Shown here: one piece after another, positions 42,908-52,328 of the stretch
Position numbering within the stretch: position 1 is the stretch's first letter
Layout of the letters: the number at the start of each line of letters is the position of its first letter
Source of the DNA: Gaiellasilicea sp963730405
GTDB taxonomy: Bacteria; Actinomycetota; Thermoleophilia; Gaiellales; Gaiellaceae
Direction: 5' to 3'
DNA: 64,000 bases
NCBI GenBank assembly: GCA_963730405.1
Contig: CAVSRW010000009.1
Span: forward strand, 62,001-126,000
Translations under genes and position numbers: made by a program
The notes under the pieces: generated by a model
The model's database searches: none
Told to the model about the DNA's origin: nothing
Seen by the model: the letters and a program-made list of their open reading frames with translations, nothing else

Positions 42908-45631
42908 ATGGCTGCGGCTGAGGTGCGTGTGCTGGGCACGGTCGAGATCGCCGGCGAGGACGGGGCAATCGCGGTCCCGGCGAAGCATGCGAGGCTCGTC
43001 GCCGCGCTCGTGCTCGCCGACGGGCGTGCCTGCGGGACCGACGAGCTCGTCGAGGCCTTGTGGGACGGAACGCCGCCCACGTCGGCGCGGAAGCTCGTGC
43101 AGGTGTACGTCTCGCAGCTACGAAAGCTGCTGCCGCCCGGCGTGGAGATCGTGACGCGCGGGCGCGCGTACGCCGTCGAGCTCGCGGCCGAGGCGCTCGA
43201 CGCGGCGCACTTCGAGCGACTGCTCCGCGAGTGCGGCGAGGCCCGCGGCGACGGCAACCCGGCGCTCGCGCTCTCGCTCGCGGACCAGGCACTCGCGCTC
43301 TGGCGTGGCCGGGCGTACGGCGAGCTGGCCTACGAAGAGCTGGCACGCGCCGAGAGCGAGCGGCTCGAGGAGCTTCGCCTCGTCGCCCGCGAGGAGCGGC
43401 TGGATGCGCTGCTCGCGCTGGGCCGGCACGCCGATGTGCTGGGTGAGGCGCTCGCGTTGGCCGGCGAGCAGGAGCTCCGCGAGCGGCCGCACGAGCTCGC
43501 GCTGCTCGCCCTGTACCGGTGCGGCAGGCAGGCGGAGGCGCTCGAACACTATGCCGCGCTCCGCCGGCGGCTCGACGACGAGCTCGGCCTCGAGCCGGGG
43601 CCGGCTCTGCGGGAGCTCCAGCGCCGGATCCTCGTGCAGGACCCTGATCTGGGAGGGACGTCGGACGAGCCGGCACGTGCCGGCACGCCGCTACCGCTGC
43701 CGCCGAATCCGCTCGTGGGGCGCGGTCGCGAGCTCGAGGAGCTCACGGCGCTGCTCGGTCGGCGCCAGTCGCGACTCGTCGTACTGACCGGTGCGGGAGG
43801 CAGCGGGAAGACGAGGCTCGCGCTCGAGGTCGCACACGGGCTCGCGAGCGCCTACGCGAACGGGGTCGCGCTCGTCGAGCTCGCACCGCTGCGCGATCCG
43901 ACGCTGGTCGTGCCGACCATCGCCCACGCGCTCGACGTCGCACTGGACGGCGACGAGGATCCGCTCGGCGCACTCGCCGACGCGCTCGTCTCCCGCGAGC
44001 TGCTGCTCGTGATCGACAACGCGGAGCACGTGCGTGAGGCGGCGCCGGCCTATGCCGAGCTCGCCGCCCGGGTCCCTCGGCTGACGCTGCTCGTCACGAG
44101 CCGCGCCGTGCTTCACCTCTCCGGGGAGCACGTCTTTCCCGTCGCTCCGCTCGACGAGGACTCGGCCGTTCAGCTCTTCGCCGAGCGGGCGAGCGGGCTC
44201 GCCGCGCACGGGTCCCGCGACGGGCGCACCGACGACGACGTGCGCGAGATCTGCCGACGCCTCGACTGCCTTCCGCTCGCGATCGAGCTGGCAGCCGCTC
44301 GCGCCCGCGTGCTGAGCCCTCGCGCGCTCAGACAGCGGCTGGACGCACGGCTGAGGATGCTCACCGCCGGCCCGCGCGATCTCCCCGCGCGCCAGCAGAC
44401 GCTCCGCGAGACCATCGGCTGGAGCGTCGACCTCCTCCCGGAGCATGCGCGCACGGTCTTCACCCGACTCGCCGTCTACCCGGCCGGCGCCTCGCTCGCC
44501 GCCGCCGAAGAGGTCTGCGGGGCGGACATCGACACGCTGAGCGCCCTCGTCGACGACCATCTCCTCCGCCGGGAGGACGTCGACGACGAACCTCGCTTCG
44601 GGATGCTCGAGACGATCCGCGAGTACGCCGTCGAGCTCCTCGGTGACAACCGGCGTGCGGCGGAGGCTCGCATGGGCGCGCATCTGGCCGAACTTCTCAC
44701 CGCGGTCGAGCTCGAGGCGCGCGTCTCCGGCGCGGCGCTGGCGCGGCTCGACCCGGAGTTCGACAACGTGCGCGCCGCGCTCGACGTCGCCGCTGCCGCC
44801 GGCGACTCGGAACTCGAGCTGAGGCTCGCCGGCGGGCTGTGGCGGTACTGCTGGGTCCGGGGTTTCGCCCCCGAAGGTCTGCGCCGGATCGAGTCCGCCC
44901 TCGCCCGCGCGGGCGAGGCACCGACGCCCGCGCGGGCGAAGGCGCTGCAGGGCGGAGCGGGGCTCGCGTGGAGCATCGGCGACTTCGAGAAGGCGAAGGA
45001 GTTCGCCCGCGCGGCGATCCCGGTCGCGGCGGAGGTCGGATCCCTGTGGGACGAGATGGCGGCCAACACGGTGCTCGGCATCGTTGCCAATGACGAGGGC
45101 GATCGCGATGCCGCCCGCGTCCATCACCGGCGCAGCATGGAGCTCAGCGAGCAGCAGGGGCTCGAGCCCTTTGCGCAGAAGCTCAACCTCGGCATCGTCG
45201 CGCTCGACTCCGCCGAGTACGAGGAGGCGAGAGCCCTCTTCGACGATGTGCTCTCGTATCACCGGCGGACCGAGAACGACCAGGGCATGGGCTTCGCGCT
45301 CATCAACCTCGGCGTCCTGCACCATGCGCTCGGCGACCACGGGGCCTCCCTGGAAGCGTTCCGGGAGGCGAGTGAGCGGTTCGAGAAGGTGGGCTTCCGC
45401 TCCCAAGTGGCGCACGCCCTTCAGGGCTTCGCGGCATTCGAGGCGAGCGAGGGCCGCTTCCTCGAGGCGGCGCGGCTGCTCGGTCGTGCCCGGGCGGAGC
45501 TCGAAGACGTCGGCGCGTCCGAGACGGACTTCGCGACCGACATGGTCGCCTGGACGAAGCGGCAGGCGACAGATGCGCTCGGACGGGACGCGTTCGAGGA
45601 GACATACGAGGCCGGCCGCGACGACCGCTGA
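42908..45631 (+). CDS. SARP/AfsR-type transcriptional regulator with NB-ARC ATPase and TPR repeats
   Basis: A 907-residue protein from ATG 42908. Residues 1-95 are an OmpR-type winged helix (VRVLGTVEIAG, TSARKLVQVYVSQLRKLL). Residues 98-245 form a bacterial transcriptional activation (BTAD) domain. The ATPase has Walker A GAGGSGKT at 295-302 and Walker B LLVIDN near 366-371, plus LPLAIELAAARA. From about residue 600 TPR-like repeats extend to the end. SARP-family proteins activate secondary metabolism or stress genes. No biosynthetic cluster lies nearby, so the target is unknown. Confidence 0.87.
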   Translation: MAAAEVRVLGTVEIAGEDGAIAVPAKHARLVAALVLADGRACGTDELVEALWDGTPPTSARKLVQVYVSQLRKLLPPGVEIVTRGRAYAVELAAEALDAAHFERLLRECGEARGDGNPALALSLADQALALWRGRAYGELAYEELARAESERLEELRLVAREERLDALLALGRHADVLGEALALAGEQELRERPHELALLALYRCGRQAEALEHYAALRRRLDDELGLEPGPALRELQRRILVQDPDLGGTSDEPARAGTPLPLPPNPLVGRGRELEELTALLGRRQSRLVVLTGAGGSGKTRLALEVAHGLASAYANGVALVELAPLRDPTLVVPTIAHALDVALDGDEDPLGALADALVSRELLLVIDNAEHVREAAPAYAELAARVPRLTLLVTSRAVLHLSGEHVFPVAPLDEDSAVQLFAERASGLAAHGSRDGRTDDDVREICRRLDCLPLAIELAAARARVLSPRALRQRLDARLRMLTAGPRDLPARQQTLRETIGWSVDLLPEHARTVFTRLAVYPAGASLAAAEEVCGADIDTLSALVDDHLLRREDVDDEPRFGMLETIREYAVELLGDNRRAAEARMGAHLAELLTAVELEARVSGAALARLDPEFDNVRAALDVAAAAGDSELELRLAGGLWRYCWVRGFAPEGLRRIESALARAGEAPTPARAKALQGGAGLAWSIGDFEKAKEFARAAIPVAAEVGSLWDEMAANTVLGIVANDEGDRDAARVHHRRSMELSEQQGLEPFAQKLNLGIVALDSAEYEEARALFDDVLSYHRRTENDQGMGFALINLGVLHHALGDHGASLEAFREASERFEKVGFRSQVAHALQGFAAFEASEGRFLEAARLLGRARAELEDVGASETDFATDMVAWTKRQATDALGRDAFEETYEAGRDDR

Positions 45632-45702
45632 ATCGCCTCGCCGCACCCGCACCTGGGTTCCGGATCGACGACACCTGCAGCCGCCCGGCGGTAGAGCCGC
45701 GG

Positions 45703-47643
45703 CTAGGCCGCGTCCGTCTTCAGGAAGCGGTCGAACCAGTCGAGCACGAGCTCGAAGCGCTGCACGCGGTGCACGGGGTTGCCGGAGCGCGTCAGCTCGT
45801 GGGTCTCGGCGGGGAAGCGCACCATCTCGACCTCCTTGCCGAGCAGGCGCAGCGTCGTGAACATCATCTCGCCCTGCTCGATGTTGCAGCGGAGGTCGTT
45901 CTCGGAGTGGAGGATCAGCAGCGGTGTCTCGATCTGCTTCGCATACGTCCAGGGCGAGATCTCGAGGTACTTGTCGACCGCGTCGTGGACGAAGTCGCCG
46001 TGGTAGCCCTTGAAGACCCAGCCGACGTCGCTCGACCCGTACATCGAGACGAGGTTGTTGACGGCTCGCTCGGAGAGCGCCGCCTTGAAGCGGTTCGTGT
46101 GCGAGACGATCCAGGAGGTCATGAAGCCGCCGTACGAGCCGCCCAGCACGCCGAGCCGGTCGGGGTCGATGAACCCGTAGCGCTCGAGCGCCGTGTCGAC
46201 GACGGCCATCAGGTCCTCGTAGTCGACCGAGCCCCATCCCGGCCCGAGCTCGCCCGGGCCCATGATCGCGCGGCCCCACGACTCGTCGTAGCCGGAGGAG
46301 CCGCGCGGGTTGGCGTAGATGACGGCGTAGCCGCCGCCGGCGTAGACCTGCGTCTCGTCGAAGAAGCCGTTCCCGTACTGCGTGAACGGGCCGCCGTGGA
46401 TGTTCAAGAGCGCCGGGTATGTCTTCCCTTCCTCGAAGCCGGCCGGGCGCGCGATCCACGCCTCGACCTCGGAGCCGTCCTTCGAGATCGCCGTGAACCG
46501 CTCCGGCGCGGACAGCTCGCGTCCGGCTGCGAACTCCTTGCCGACCTCGGTCAGCTGCCGGTCGCCCGCGTAGAGCTCGCCCAGGTTCGGCGCCGTCGAG
46601 CCGGTGCGGACGACGTTGCCGTCGGCCGCGTCGTAGCCCGAGAGGACGATGTCGCCGCCGGCGACGAGCTCCGGCTCCCCGCCCTCCGGTGAGACGCGGT
46701 AGACGTGCACGTTGCCGCGGTCCTCGATCGCGAAGACGATCGCGCCGCCGTCCCAGATCGGCTCCCTGATCTCGGGATACGGGTCGCAGGTGCGGTCGAG
46801 CGAGGCCGTCAGCACGCGGAAGTCGCTCCCGTCGGCGTTCATGACGCCGATCTGCGTGTGGCGCGGGAAGTCGAAGCCGCCGGGGCTCCACTTGACGGCG
46901 AGCTTGGTGCCGTCCGGCGAGTAGCTCGGCGCGTAGTAGCTGGCATCGTTCGGCGTCAGGCGCTGCGGCTCGCCGCCCTCGGCCGGGACGACGTAGATGT
47001 CGCCCTTCAGCTCGACGTCCCAGGTCTCGCCGCGCGCCGAGGAGAAGGCGATGCTCTTGCCGTCGGGCGTCCAGGTCGGGCGGGAGTCCTCGAAGTCGCC
47101 CTCGGTGATCTGTTTCGCCTCGGCGGAGCCGTCCGCGGGAACGACGTAGATGTGCCGGCGCCGGTCGCCCGTCCAGCCGACCGAGTCGAGCTTGTAGAGC
47201 AGCCGGGTGAAGCGCCGCGGCTTCCGTTTCTTGTCGTCCTCCTCCTCGTACGCCTCGTCCGGGACGCGCGCCGAGAAGGCGATCCGTGTCCCGTCGGGAG
47301 ACCAGACCGCCTCGCCGGCGTCGTCCTTGAGGTCGGTCAGGCACTGAGCCTCGCCGCCGCCCATCGGCATCACGTAGAGCTGGCGCTTCGCCTTCTCGTC
47401 GCCGCGCTTCGAGACGAACGCGAGCCGCTCGCCGTCGGGAGACCAGCGCGGCTGGGCGTCGTTGTCGCCGCTCGTCAGCCGCCGCGGTTGTCCCGAGCCG
47501 TCGAGCTTCGCGAGCCAGATCGACTGCCGGTACTGGTTTTCCTCGCCGTCGATCGACCAGACGACGTAGGCGACCTCGTCGCCGCCGGGGCGCAACCGGG
47601 GGTCGGTGACCCCGGTGAGCTGGTAGACGTCCTCGGGCCGCAT
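45703..47643 (-). CDS. S9 family prolyl oligopeptidase-like peptidase
   Basis: A 646-residue protein from ATG 47643. The N-terminal two-thirds is a beta-propeller with SPDG/TPDG repeats (RWSPDGERLAFVSK, VWSPDGTRIAFSAR). The C-terminal alpha/beta hydrolase has the nucleophile in LGGSYGGFM, the Asp in ILHSENDLRCNIEQ and the His in PAETHELTRSG. Enzymes of this group release dipeptides or acyl-amino acids from short peptides, usually in the cytosol. No signal peptide is seen. Confidence 0.9.
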   Translation of the reverse strand: MRPEDVYQLTGVTDPRLRPGGDEVAYVVWSIDGEENQYRQSIWLAKLDGSGQPRRLTSGDNDAQPRWSPDGERLAFVSKRGDEKAKRQLYVMPMGGGEAQCLTDLKDDAGEAVWSPDGTRIAFSARVPDEAYEEEDDKKRKPRRFTRLLYKLDSVGWTGDRRRHIYVVPADGSAEAKQITEGDFEDSRPTWTPDGKSIAFSSARGETWDVELKGDIYVVPAEGGEPQRLTPNDASYYAPSYSPDGTKLAVKWSPGGFDFPRHTQIGVMNADGSDFRVLTASLDRTCDPYPEIREPIWDGGAIVFAIEDRGNVHVYRVSPEGGEPELVAGGDIVLSGYDAADGNVVRTGSTAPNLGELYAGDRQLTEVGKEFAAGRELSAPERFTAISKDGSEVEAWIARPAGFEEGKTYPALLNIHGGPFTQYGNGFFDETQVYAGGGYAVIYANPRGSSGYDESWGRAIMGPGELGPGWGSVDYEDLMAVVDTALERYGFIDPDRLGVLGGSYGGFMTSWIVSHTNRFKAALSERAVNNLVSMYGSSDVGWVFKGYHGDFVHDAVDKYLEISPWTYAKQIETPLLILHSENDLRCNIEQGEMMFTTLRLLGKEVEMVRFPAETHELTRSGNPVHRVQRFELVLDWFDRFLKTDAA

Positions 47644-47659
47644 CCCCGCCACGCCGCAA

Positions 47660-47676
47660 CTATCGCACGATAGGTT
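47660..47676. promoter_or_regulatory. Divergent promoter with inverted repeat
   Basis: CTATCG-CA-CGATAG (47660-47673) lies between the S9 and M3 peptidase genes. TAGGTT (47671-47676) ends 7 bases before GTG 47684, giving a leaderless M3 message. The mirror half may contain the minus-strand -10. Confidence 0.42.
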
Positions 47677-47683
47677 TTCGGAC

Positions 47684-49474
47684 GTGGCCACTACCCTCAC
47701 CGGCGCCGAGCAGGTCGAGTGGAACCTCGACGACCTGTTCGAGGGACCGGATGACCCCCGGATCGAGTCCGAGCTCGAGGAGACGACCGCGGCTGCGCAG
47801 TCGTTCCGCGAGCGCTACCGGGGCCGTCTCGGCGAGCTGACCGCGGCCGAGCTGAACGAGGCCGTCGCCGAGCTGGAGCGGATCGAGTCCGCGTCGACGA
47901 GGATCGAGACCTTCGCCCGGCTGCGCCAGGCCGCCGACAGCTCGGACCAGGCTCGCGGGGCGCTCGTGCAGAAGGTGCGCGAGCGGAACACGCAGATCGA
48001 GACCGAGCTGCTCTTCTTCGACCTCGAGTGGAGCGCCGTCGACGACGACGTCGCGGAGGCGCTGCTCGCCGACCCGGCGCTCGAGCGCTACGCGCAGGTT
48101 CTGCGTTCGCAGCGCCGCTACAAGCCGCACCAGCTGACCGAGCCGGAGGAAAAGATCTCGGCCGAGAAGAGCCTCACGGGCATCAGCGCCTGGGGCCGCC
48201 TCTTCAACGAGCTCCTCTCCGACCTGCGCGTCTCCTACGACGATCAGGAGCTCTCGCTCGACGAGGCGCTCTCCAGGCTCTCGCGCGAGACGTCGCAGGA
48301 GGAGCGGGGCCGCGTCGCGGCGGCGGTGACCGAGACGCTGCGGCCGGGCGTGCGCACGCGCGGCTATGTGCTCAACACGGTCCTGAACGAGCGCGCGATC
48401 GAGGACCGGCTGCGCGGCTACGAGACCTGGATCTCCGCGCGCAACCTCGCGAACGAGATCCCCGACGAGGCGGCGCAGAGCCTGATCGATGCGATCCAGG
48501 AGCGCTACGACATCCCGCAGCGCTTCTACGCGCTCAAGGCGCGATTGCTCGGCCTGCCGCGGCTGAAGGACTACGACCGCTTCGCGCCGCTCAGCGAGGT
48601 CGGGGGCACGATCGGCTGGGACGAGGCGCGCGACCTCGTCCTCGACGCGTTCAACGGCTTCTCGCCGCAGGCGGGCGACATCGTCGGCGACTTCTTCGAG
48701 CGGGACTGGATCGACGCGGCGGTGCGGCCGGGGAAGATGCTCGGCGCCTTCTGCGCCACGACGGTGCCCGGCGTGCACCCGTACGTCCTCATGAACTACG
48801 CGGGCGAGCGGCGCAGCGTCCTCACGCTCGCGCACGAGCTCGGCCACGGCCTCCACGGCACGCTCGCCCAGGATCTCGGGCTCCTGAACGCCCGCACGCC
48901 GCTCACCCTCGCCGAGACGGCGTCCGTCTTCGCCGAAGCGCTCACGTTCCAGAAGCTGAAGGAGCGCGAGGACGACCCGCGGGCGCTCCTCGACCTGCTC
49001 GTCGGCCGGATCGACGACACGGTCGCGACCGTCTTCCGCCAGATCGCGATGAACCGGTTCGAGCACGCCATCCACACCGACCGCCGTGAGGAGGGCGAGC
49101 TCACGGTCGAGCGGATCTCCGAGCTCTGGAGCGCCGAGCAGCGGCGGATGCTGGGCGACGCCGTCGAAGTCACCGACGACTACGGGATCTGGTGGAGCTA
49201 CGTGCCGCACTTCATCCAGGTGCCGGGCTACGTCTACGCGTACTCCTTCGGCTACCTCTTCTCGCTCGCGATCTACCGGCGCTACCTCGACGAGGGCGAG
49301 TCGCTCGTCGAGCCCTACCTCGACCTCCTGCGCGCCGGCGGCTCGGCGCCGCCGGCCGAGCTCGCGTCACGGCTCGGCTTCGACATCGGCGACGCCGCGT
49401 TCTGGTCGGCCGGGCTCGACGCGATCGGCGAGCTCGTCGACGAGGCCGAGCAGCTCGCAGCCCAGCTGGACTGA
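47684..49474 (+). CDS. pepF: M3 family oligoendopeptidase F-like
   Basis: A 596-residue cytosolic zinc peptidase from GTG 47684. The zinc motif HELGHGLH is at residues 384-391, with the third ligand Glu in LAETASVFAEAL. The all-helical N-terminal part (residues 1-200) and the late GIWWSYVPHFIQVPGYVYAY block are typical of PepF. It cleaves peptides of moderate length and pairs naturally with the divergent S9 peptidase. Confidence 0.92.
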   Translation: MATTLTGAEQVEWNLDDLFEGPDDPRIESELEETTAAAQSFRERYRGRLGELTAAELNEAVAELERIESASTRIETFARLRQAADSSDQARGALVQKVRERNTQIETELLFFDLEWSAVDDDVAEALLADPALERYAQVLRSQRRYKPHQLTEPEEKISAEKSLTGISAWGRLFNELLSDLRVSYDDQELSLDEALSRLSRETSQEERGRVAAAVTETLRPGVRTRGYVLNTVLNERAIEDRLRGYETWISARNLANEIPDEAAQSLIDAIQERYDIPQRFYALKARLLGLPRLKDYDRFAPLSEVGGTIGWDEARDLVLDAFNGFSPQAGDIVGDFFERDWIDAAVRPGKMLGAFCATTVPGVHPYVLMNYAGERRSVLTLAHELGHGLHGTLAQDLGLLNARTPLTLAETASVFAEALTFQKLKEREDDPRALLDLLVGRIDDTVATVFRQIAMNRFEHAIHTDRREEGELTVERISELWSAEQRRMLGDAVEVTDDYGIWWSYVPHFIQVPGYVYAYSFGYLFSLAIYRRYLDEGESLVEPYLDLLRAGGSAPPAELASRLGFDIGDAAFWSAGLDAIGELVDEAEQLAAQLD

Positions 49475-49476
49475 GC

Positions 49477-50013
49477 ATGCTGCTCGTGGTCGCGGCGACC
49501 GAGCGCGAGCTCGTTCCGGTCGAGGGCGCACGTACGCTCGTCTGCGGGATCGGGCCCGTCGAGGCGGCGATCGCGACGGCCCGTGCGCTCGCGGAGGAGC
49601 GGCCGAGCGCCGTCGTCCACGTCGGGATCGCCGGCGCGCACGCGCTCGAGCCGCTGACGCTCGTCCTCGGCTCCGAGGCCGTCTACTGCGACGCCACCGG
49701 CGACCTGGTGCCCGCGCGTGCGACGCCCGATGCGGCCTTGCTGGGCCGGCTGCGGGCGGCGTTCACCGAGGCCGAGCTGCGGCCGATCGGGACGAGCGCG
49801 GCCGTCGGCGGCTCGCACGGGGTGGAGGTGGAGGCGATGGAGGGCTTCGCCGTGCTGCGCGCCTGCGAGCTGGCCGGGGTGCCCGCGGTCGAGGTGCGTG
49901 TCATCTCGAACGCGATCGGCGAGCCCGACCGGGCGCTGTGGCGGTTCGACGACGCCTTCGCGAAGCTCGCCGAGACGCTCCCTCGGCTGGTCGCGGTAGC
50001 TTCCGCCGCGTGA
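49477..50013 (+). CDS. mqnB: Futalosine hydrolase-like nucleosidase
   Basis: A 178-residue member of the nucleoside phosphorylase fold, two bases after pepF. The conserved nucleosidase blocks are LVCGIGPVEAAIATARAL and VVHVGIAGAH. The late EAMEGFAVLRACELAGVP followed by VRVISNAIGEPDRALWRF corresponds to the MqnB wording, where the Glu binds ribose and an Asp activates the base. Futalosine hydrolase acts in the alternative menaquinone pathway. It is shorter than many MqnB proteins (about 220 residues) and no other mqn gene is in this window. Confidence 0.72.
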   Translation: MLLVVAATERELVPVEGARTLVCGIGPVEAAIATARALAEERPSAVVHVGIAGAHALEPLTLVLGSEAVYCDATGDLVPARATPDAALLGRLRAAFTEAELRPIGTSAAVGGSHGVEVEAMEGFAVLRACELAGVPAVEVRVISNAIGEPDRALWRFDDAFAKLAETLPRLVAVASAA

Positions 50014-50666
50014 CGAGGGAGACGCTGCCGGCGCCGCTGCCGCCCGAGACGCGCACGGTCGGCCAGGTCGTGGCCGAGGCGATCCGCCTCTACGGCCGCC
50101 GTCTCTGGCCGTCGCTGCCGCTCGGCCTCCCGCTGGCAATCGCCGACACGCTCGCGATCGCGACCACGACCGTCGAGAAGATCCTGATCCTCCTCGTCGC
50201 GACGCCCGCGTTCACGCTCGCGTTCGCCTGGGCCAGCGCGATCGCCGGCGACGTCCGGCCGCACCGCGCAACCTGGCTTCGCGCGCTCCTGCTCGGGACG
50301 CTTGCCTTCCTGCCGGCGGCGTTCTTCTTCCCCTGGTTCGCGATCCTCTCCGTTGCGTGGCTCGCGTTCGTCGGCCTCGTCGTCCCGGTCGTGATGATCG
50401 AGGACGCGCCGTTCCGACGGGCATGGCGGCGCGCGATCGAGCTGTGCCGCGTCGACTACGTGCACGCGATCGGCTCGCTCGCCACGCTGGTGATCGTCTT
50501 CGTGCTCTCCCGGATCGCGCTCGCCTTCCTGCTCCGCGAGCAGGCCGACAACACGATCCGGGTGGCGGTCTTCGTCGCCGACCTGATCGTCTCGCCGCTG
50601 CTCTTCCTCGGCGGCGCGCTCCTCTACTTCGACCAGGCAGCACGCATCCGAAAGGAGAGGCCATGA
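50010..50666 (+). CDS. Polytopic membrane protein of unknown function
   Basis: A 218-residue protein from GTG 50010, overlapping the previous stop (GTGA). It has five or six hydrophobic helices after a 35-residue cytoplasmic start (TVGQVVAEAIRLYGRRLW). The layout resembles the glycerophosphoryl diester phosphodiesterase membrane-domain type of protein, but the match is weak. It sits between an mqnB-like gene and a VOC gene in a coupled operon. Confidence 0.65.
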   Translation: MTRETLPAPLPPETRTVGQVVAEAIRLYGRRLWPSLPLGLPLAIADTLAIATTTVEKILILLVATPAFTLAFAWASAIAGDVRPHRATWLRALLLGTLAFLPAAFFFPWFAILSVAWLAFVGLVVPVVMIEDAPFRRAWRRAIELCRVDYVHAIGSLATLVIVFVLSRIALAFLLREQADNTIRVAVFVADLIVSPLLFLGGALLYFDQAARIRKERP

Positions 50667-51028
50667 TCGACCACGTCGGAGTGCACGTCGGCGACCTCGC
50701 CGCAGCGCGAGCGTTCTACGAGGCCGCGCTCGCGCCCCTCGGTTACGCACAGGCGATCGAGCATGGAGAGCAGGTGGGCTTCGTCTCGCCCGACCGCTAC
50801 CCGGACTTCTGGATCTCGCGGCGCGACCCGGTCGCCGGCGCGACTCACGTTGCCTTCCGGGCAACCGACCGCGCGACGGTTGACGCTTTCCACGCGGCCG
50901 CGCTTGCGGCGGGCGCGCGGGACAACGGGGCGCCCGGAATCCGGCACGACTACGGCGACAACTACTACGGGGCCTATGTTCTCGACCCTGACGGGAACAA
51001 CGTCGAGGCGATGACGTACGCGGAGTAG
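50663..51028 (+). CDS. VOC family (glyoxalase-like) protein
   Basis: A 121-residue protein. The start IDHVGVHVGDLAAARAFYEA and the end YVLDPDGNNVEAMTY are the two halves of the VOC fold, with metal ligand positions at the first His and last Glu. Its ATG overlaps the stop of the membrane-protein gene and follows a GGAGAGG ribosome binding site. Substrate unknown. Confidence 0.85.
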   Translation: MIDHVGVHVGDLAAARAFYEAALAPLGYAQAIEHGEQVGFVSPDRYPDFWISRRDPVAGATHVAFRATDRATVDAFHAAALAAGARDNGAPGIRHDYGDNYYGAYVLDPDGNNVEAMTYAE

Positions 51029-51037
51029 GATCCGGCC

Positions 51038-51325
51038 ATGCCCGTCTACCTCATGCTCTCGACCCTCACGCCGCAGGGCGTGCAGACGCTGAAGGCAAAC
51101 CCGGCCCGCCTGCGCGAGGTGAACCGCGACGTCGAGGAGCTCGGGGCGAAGGTGCTCCACCAGTGGGCGACGCTGGGCGAGTACGACTTCGTCAACATCG
51201 TCGAGGCGCCCGACGCTGCGACGGTCGCGAAGGTGTCGCTCGCGCTCGGCGCGCGCGGCAGCGCGAAGCTGCAGTCGCTCGAGCTCGTCGACATCGACAC
51301 GCTCCTGAACGCGCTCGACTCCTAG
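51038..51325 (+). CDS. GYD domain protein
   Basis: A 95-residue protein with the family pattern MPVYLMLSTLTPQGVQTLK and the GEYDFVNIVEAPD motif. GYD proteins are small dimeric barrel proteins without an assigned reaction. It starts 9 bases after the VOC gene and ends before a terminator hairpin. Confidence 0.85.
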   Translation: MPVYLMLSTLTPQGVQTLKANPARLREVNRDVEELGAKVLHQWATLGEYDFVNIVEAPDAATVAKVSLALGARGSAKLQSLELVDIDTLLNALDS

Positions 51326-51344
51326 TCGGCAAGGACCCCTGGAG

Positions 51345-51361
51345 AGGCCGCTTCGCGGCCT
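51345..51361. terminator. Short hairpin terminator between convergent genes
   Basis: A 7-base-pair stem (AGGCCGC and its complement) with a TTC loop lies 20 bases after the GYD stop and reaches into the stop codon of the convergent enolase-superfamily gene. Confidence 0.5.
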
Positions 51362-52328
51362 AGCGGAACCCGGGCTCCGTCGACGCCGGCGGGAGCGGGC
51401 TCTGCGGCAGACCCGGCCGCGGCGGGCCCTCGTTGTACTCCTTGGGCGCGACGTCGTTCGGCGCGTCGGGGTGGAAGAGCGAGGCGAGGTGCTGGATCTG
51501 GCTTCGGCCGACCCCGAGCTCGAACTGGCCGCCCCCGTAGACCTCGATCCCGCGCTCGGCGCACGCGTCGTAGAAGTCGAGCAGGTTCCGCACCGAGCCG
51601 AAGCGCGACGGCTTCGAGTTGAGGCAGCGCGGGGGGAAGGGAAGCGCGTCGACGTCGGCGACGGAGTGGATCGGGAAGTCCCAGGTGATCCGGTCGCGGT
51701 GCGGCTCGAGCACCGGCCGCGTCTCCTCGTTCAGACGCGGATCCTCGAGCCAGGCGTCGGGGAATCCGGTCGCGACGCGCCCGTAGAGCTCGGCCGACGG
51801 CGTCGCGTCGACCCAGTCGCCCTCGTACAGCCCCTTCAGGTCGACGACGTCGACCGCGCTGCTCGCGGCGAGCTCGGCCACGACCCCTTCCGTCCACGAG
51901 TCGAGCGCGTCGAGCTTGAAGCGCAGCTCCGGGTAGAGCGCGAGCAGCTCCTGCACGGCGCGCTGCGAGACGACGAAGCGCACCGGCCGCGGCTCGCGCC
52001 CGAGGGCCGCCGCGAGCGAGCTCCTCGCCTGCCGCAGCGCGAGGTCGAGCGCGGCCGACTCGAGCCCCCAGCGGCGGTAGCCGGGCGCGTCCGCGACGAG
52101 CTCGGAGAACGAGTCGAGCGTGTAGGTGCCGGCGAGGTCGGGAGCCTCGGTGTCGAGGTGATGCTGCTCCTCGTAGGTGACGTCCTCGCCGACGCCCTCC
52201 TCGCCGGCGCCGTGGAGGTGGAAGACGGTCGTGCGGCGGGTCATGAAGCTCAGCGGCAGCGCGTGCGGCTCGAGCTCGACCCGCTCGATCGTGAGCGGCA
52301 GATCCTTGACTGCGTCATAGAGCGGCAT
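51360..52328 (-). CDS. Enolase-superfamily enzyme (OSBS/muconate cycloisomerase-like)
   Basis: A 322-residue protein from ATG 52328, overlapping the end of psuG by 14 bases. The barrel pattern is complete: FKLDALDSW on strand 2, metal ligands in VVDLKG, LEDPRL and TWDFPIH, and the late Lys in LNSKPSRFG with GGQFELGVGR. Such enzymes abstract a proton next to a carboxylate. It is coupled to pseudouridine catabolism genes, which is not a standard partner, so the substrate may be a sugar acid or related breakdown product. Confidence 0.75.
   Translation of the reverse strand: MPLYDAVKDLPLTIERVELEPHALPLSFMTRRTTVFHLHGAGEEGVGEDVTYEEQHHLDTEAPDLAGTYTLDSFSELVADAPGYRRWGLESAALDLALRQARSSLAAALGREPRPVRFVVSQRAVQELLALYPELRFKLDALDSWTEGVVAELAASSAVDVVDLKGLYEGDWVDATPSAELYGRVATGFPDAWLEDPRLNEETRPVLEPHRDRITWDFPIHSVADVDALPFPPRCLNSKPSRFGSVRNLLDFYDACAERGIEVYGGGQFELGVGRSQIQHLASLFHPDAPNDVAPKEYNEGPPRPGLPQSPLPPASTEPGFR

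Noticed and set aside
43691..47659. A 1322-codon open frame on the minus strand
   Set aside because: It covers the SARP regulator antisense and the S9 peptidase in a wrong frame. The real genes have family motifs in their own frames.
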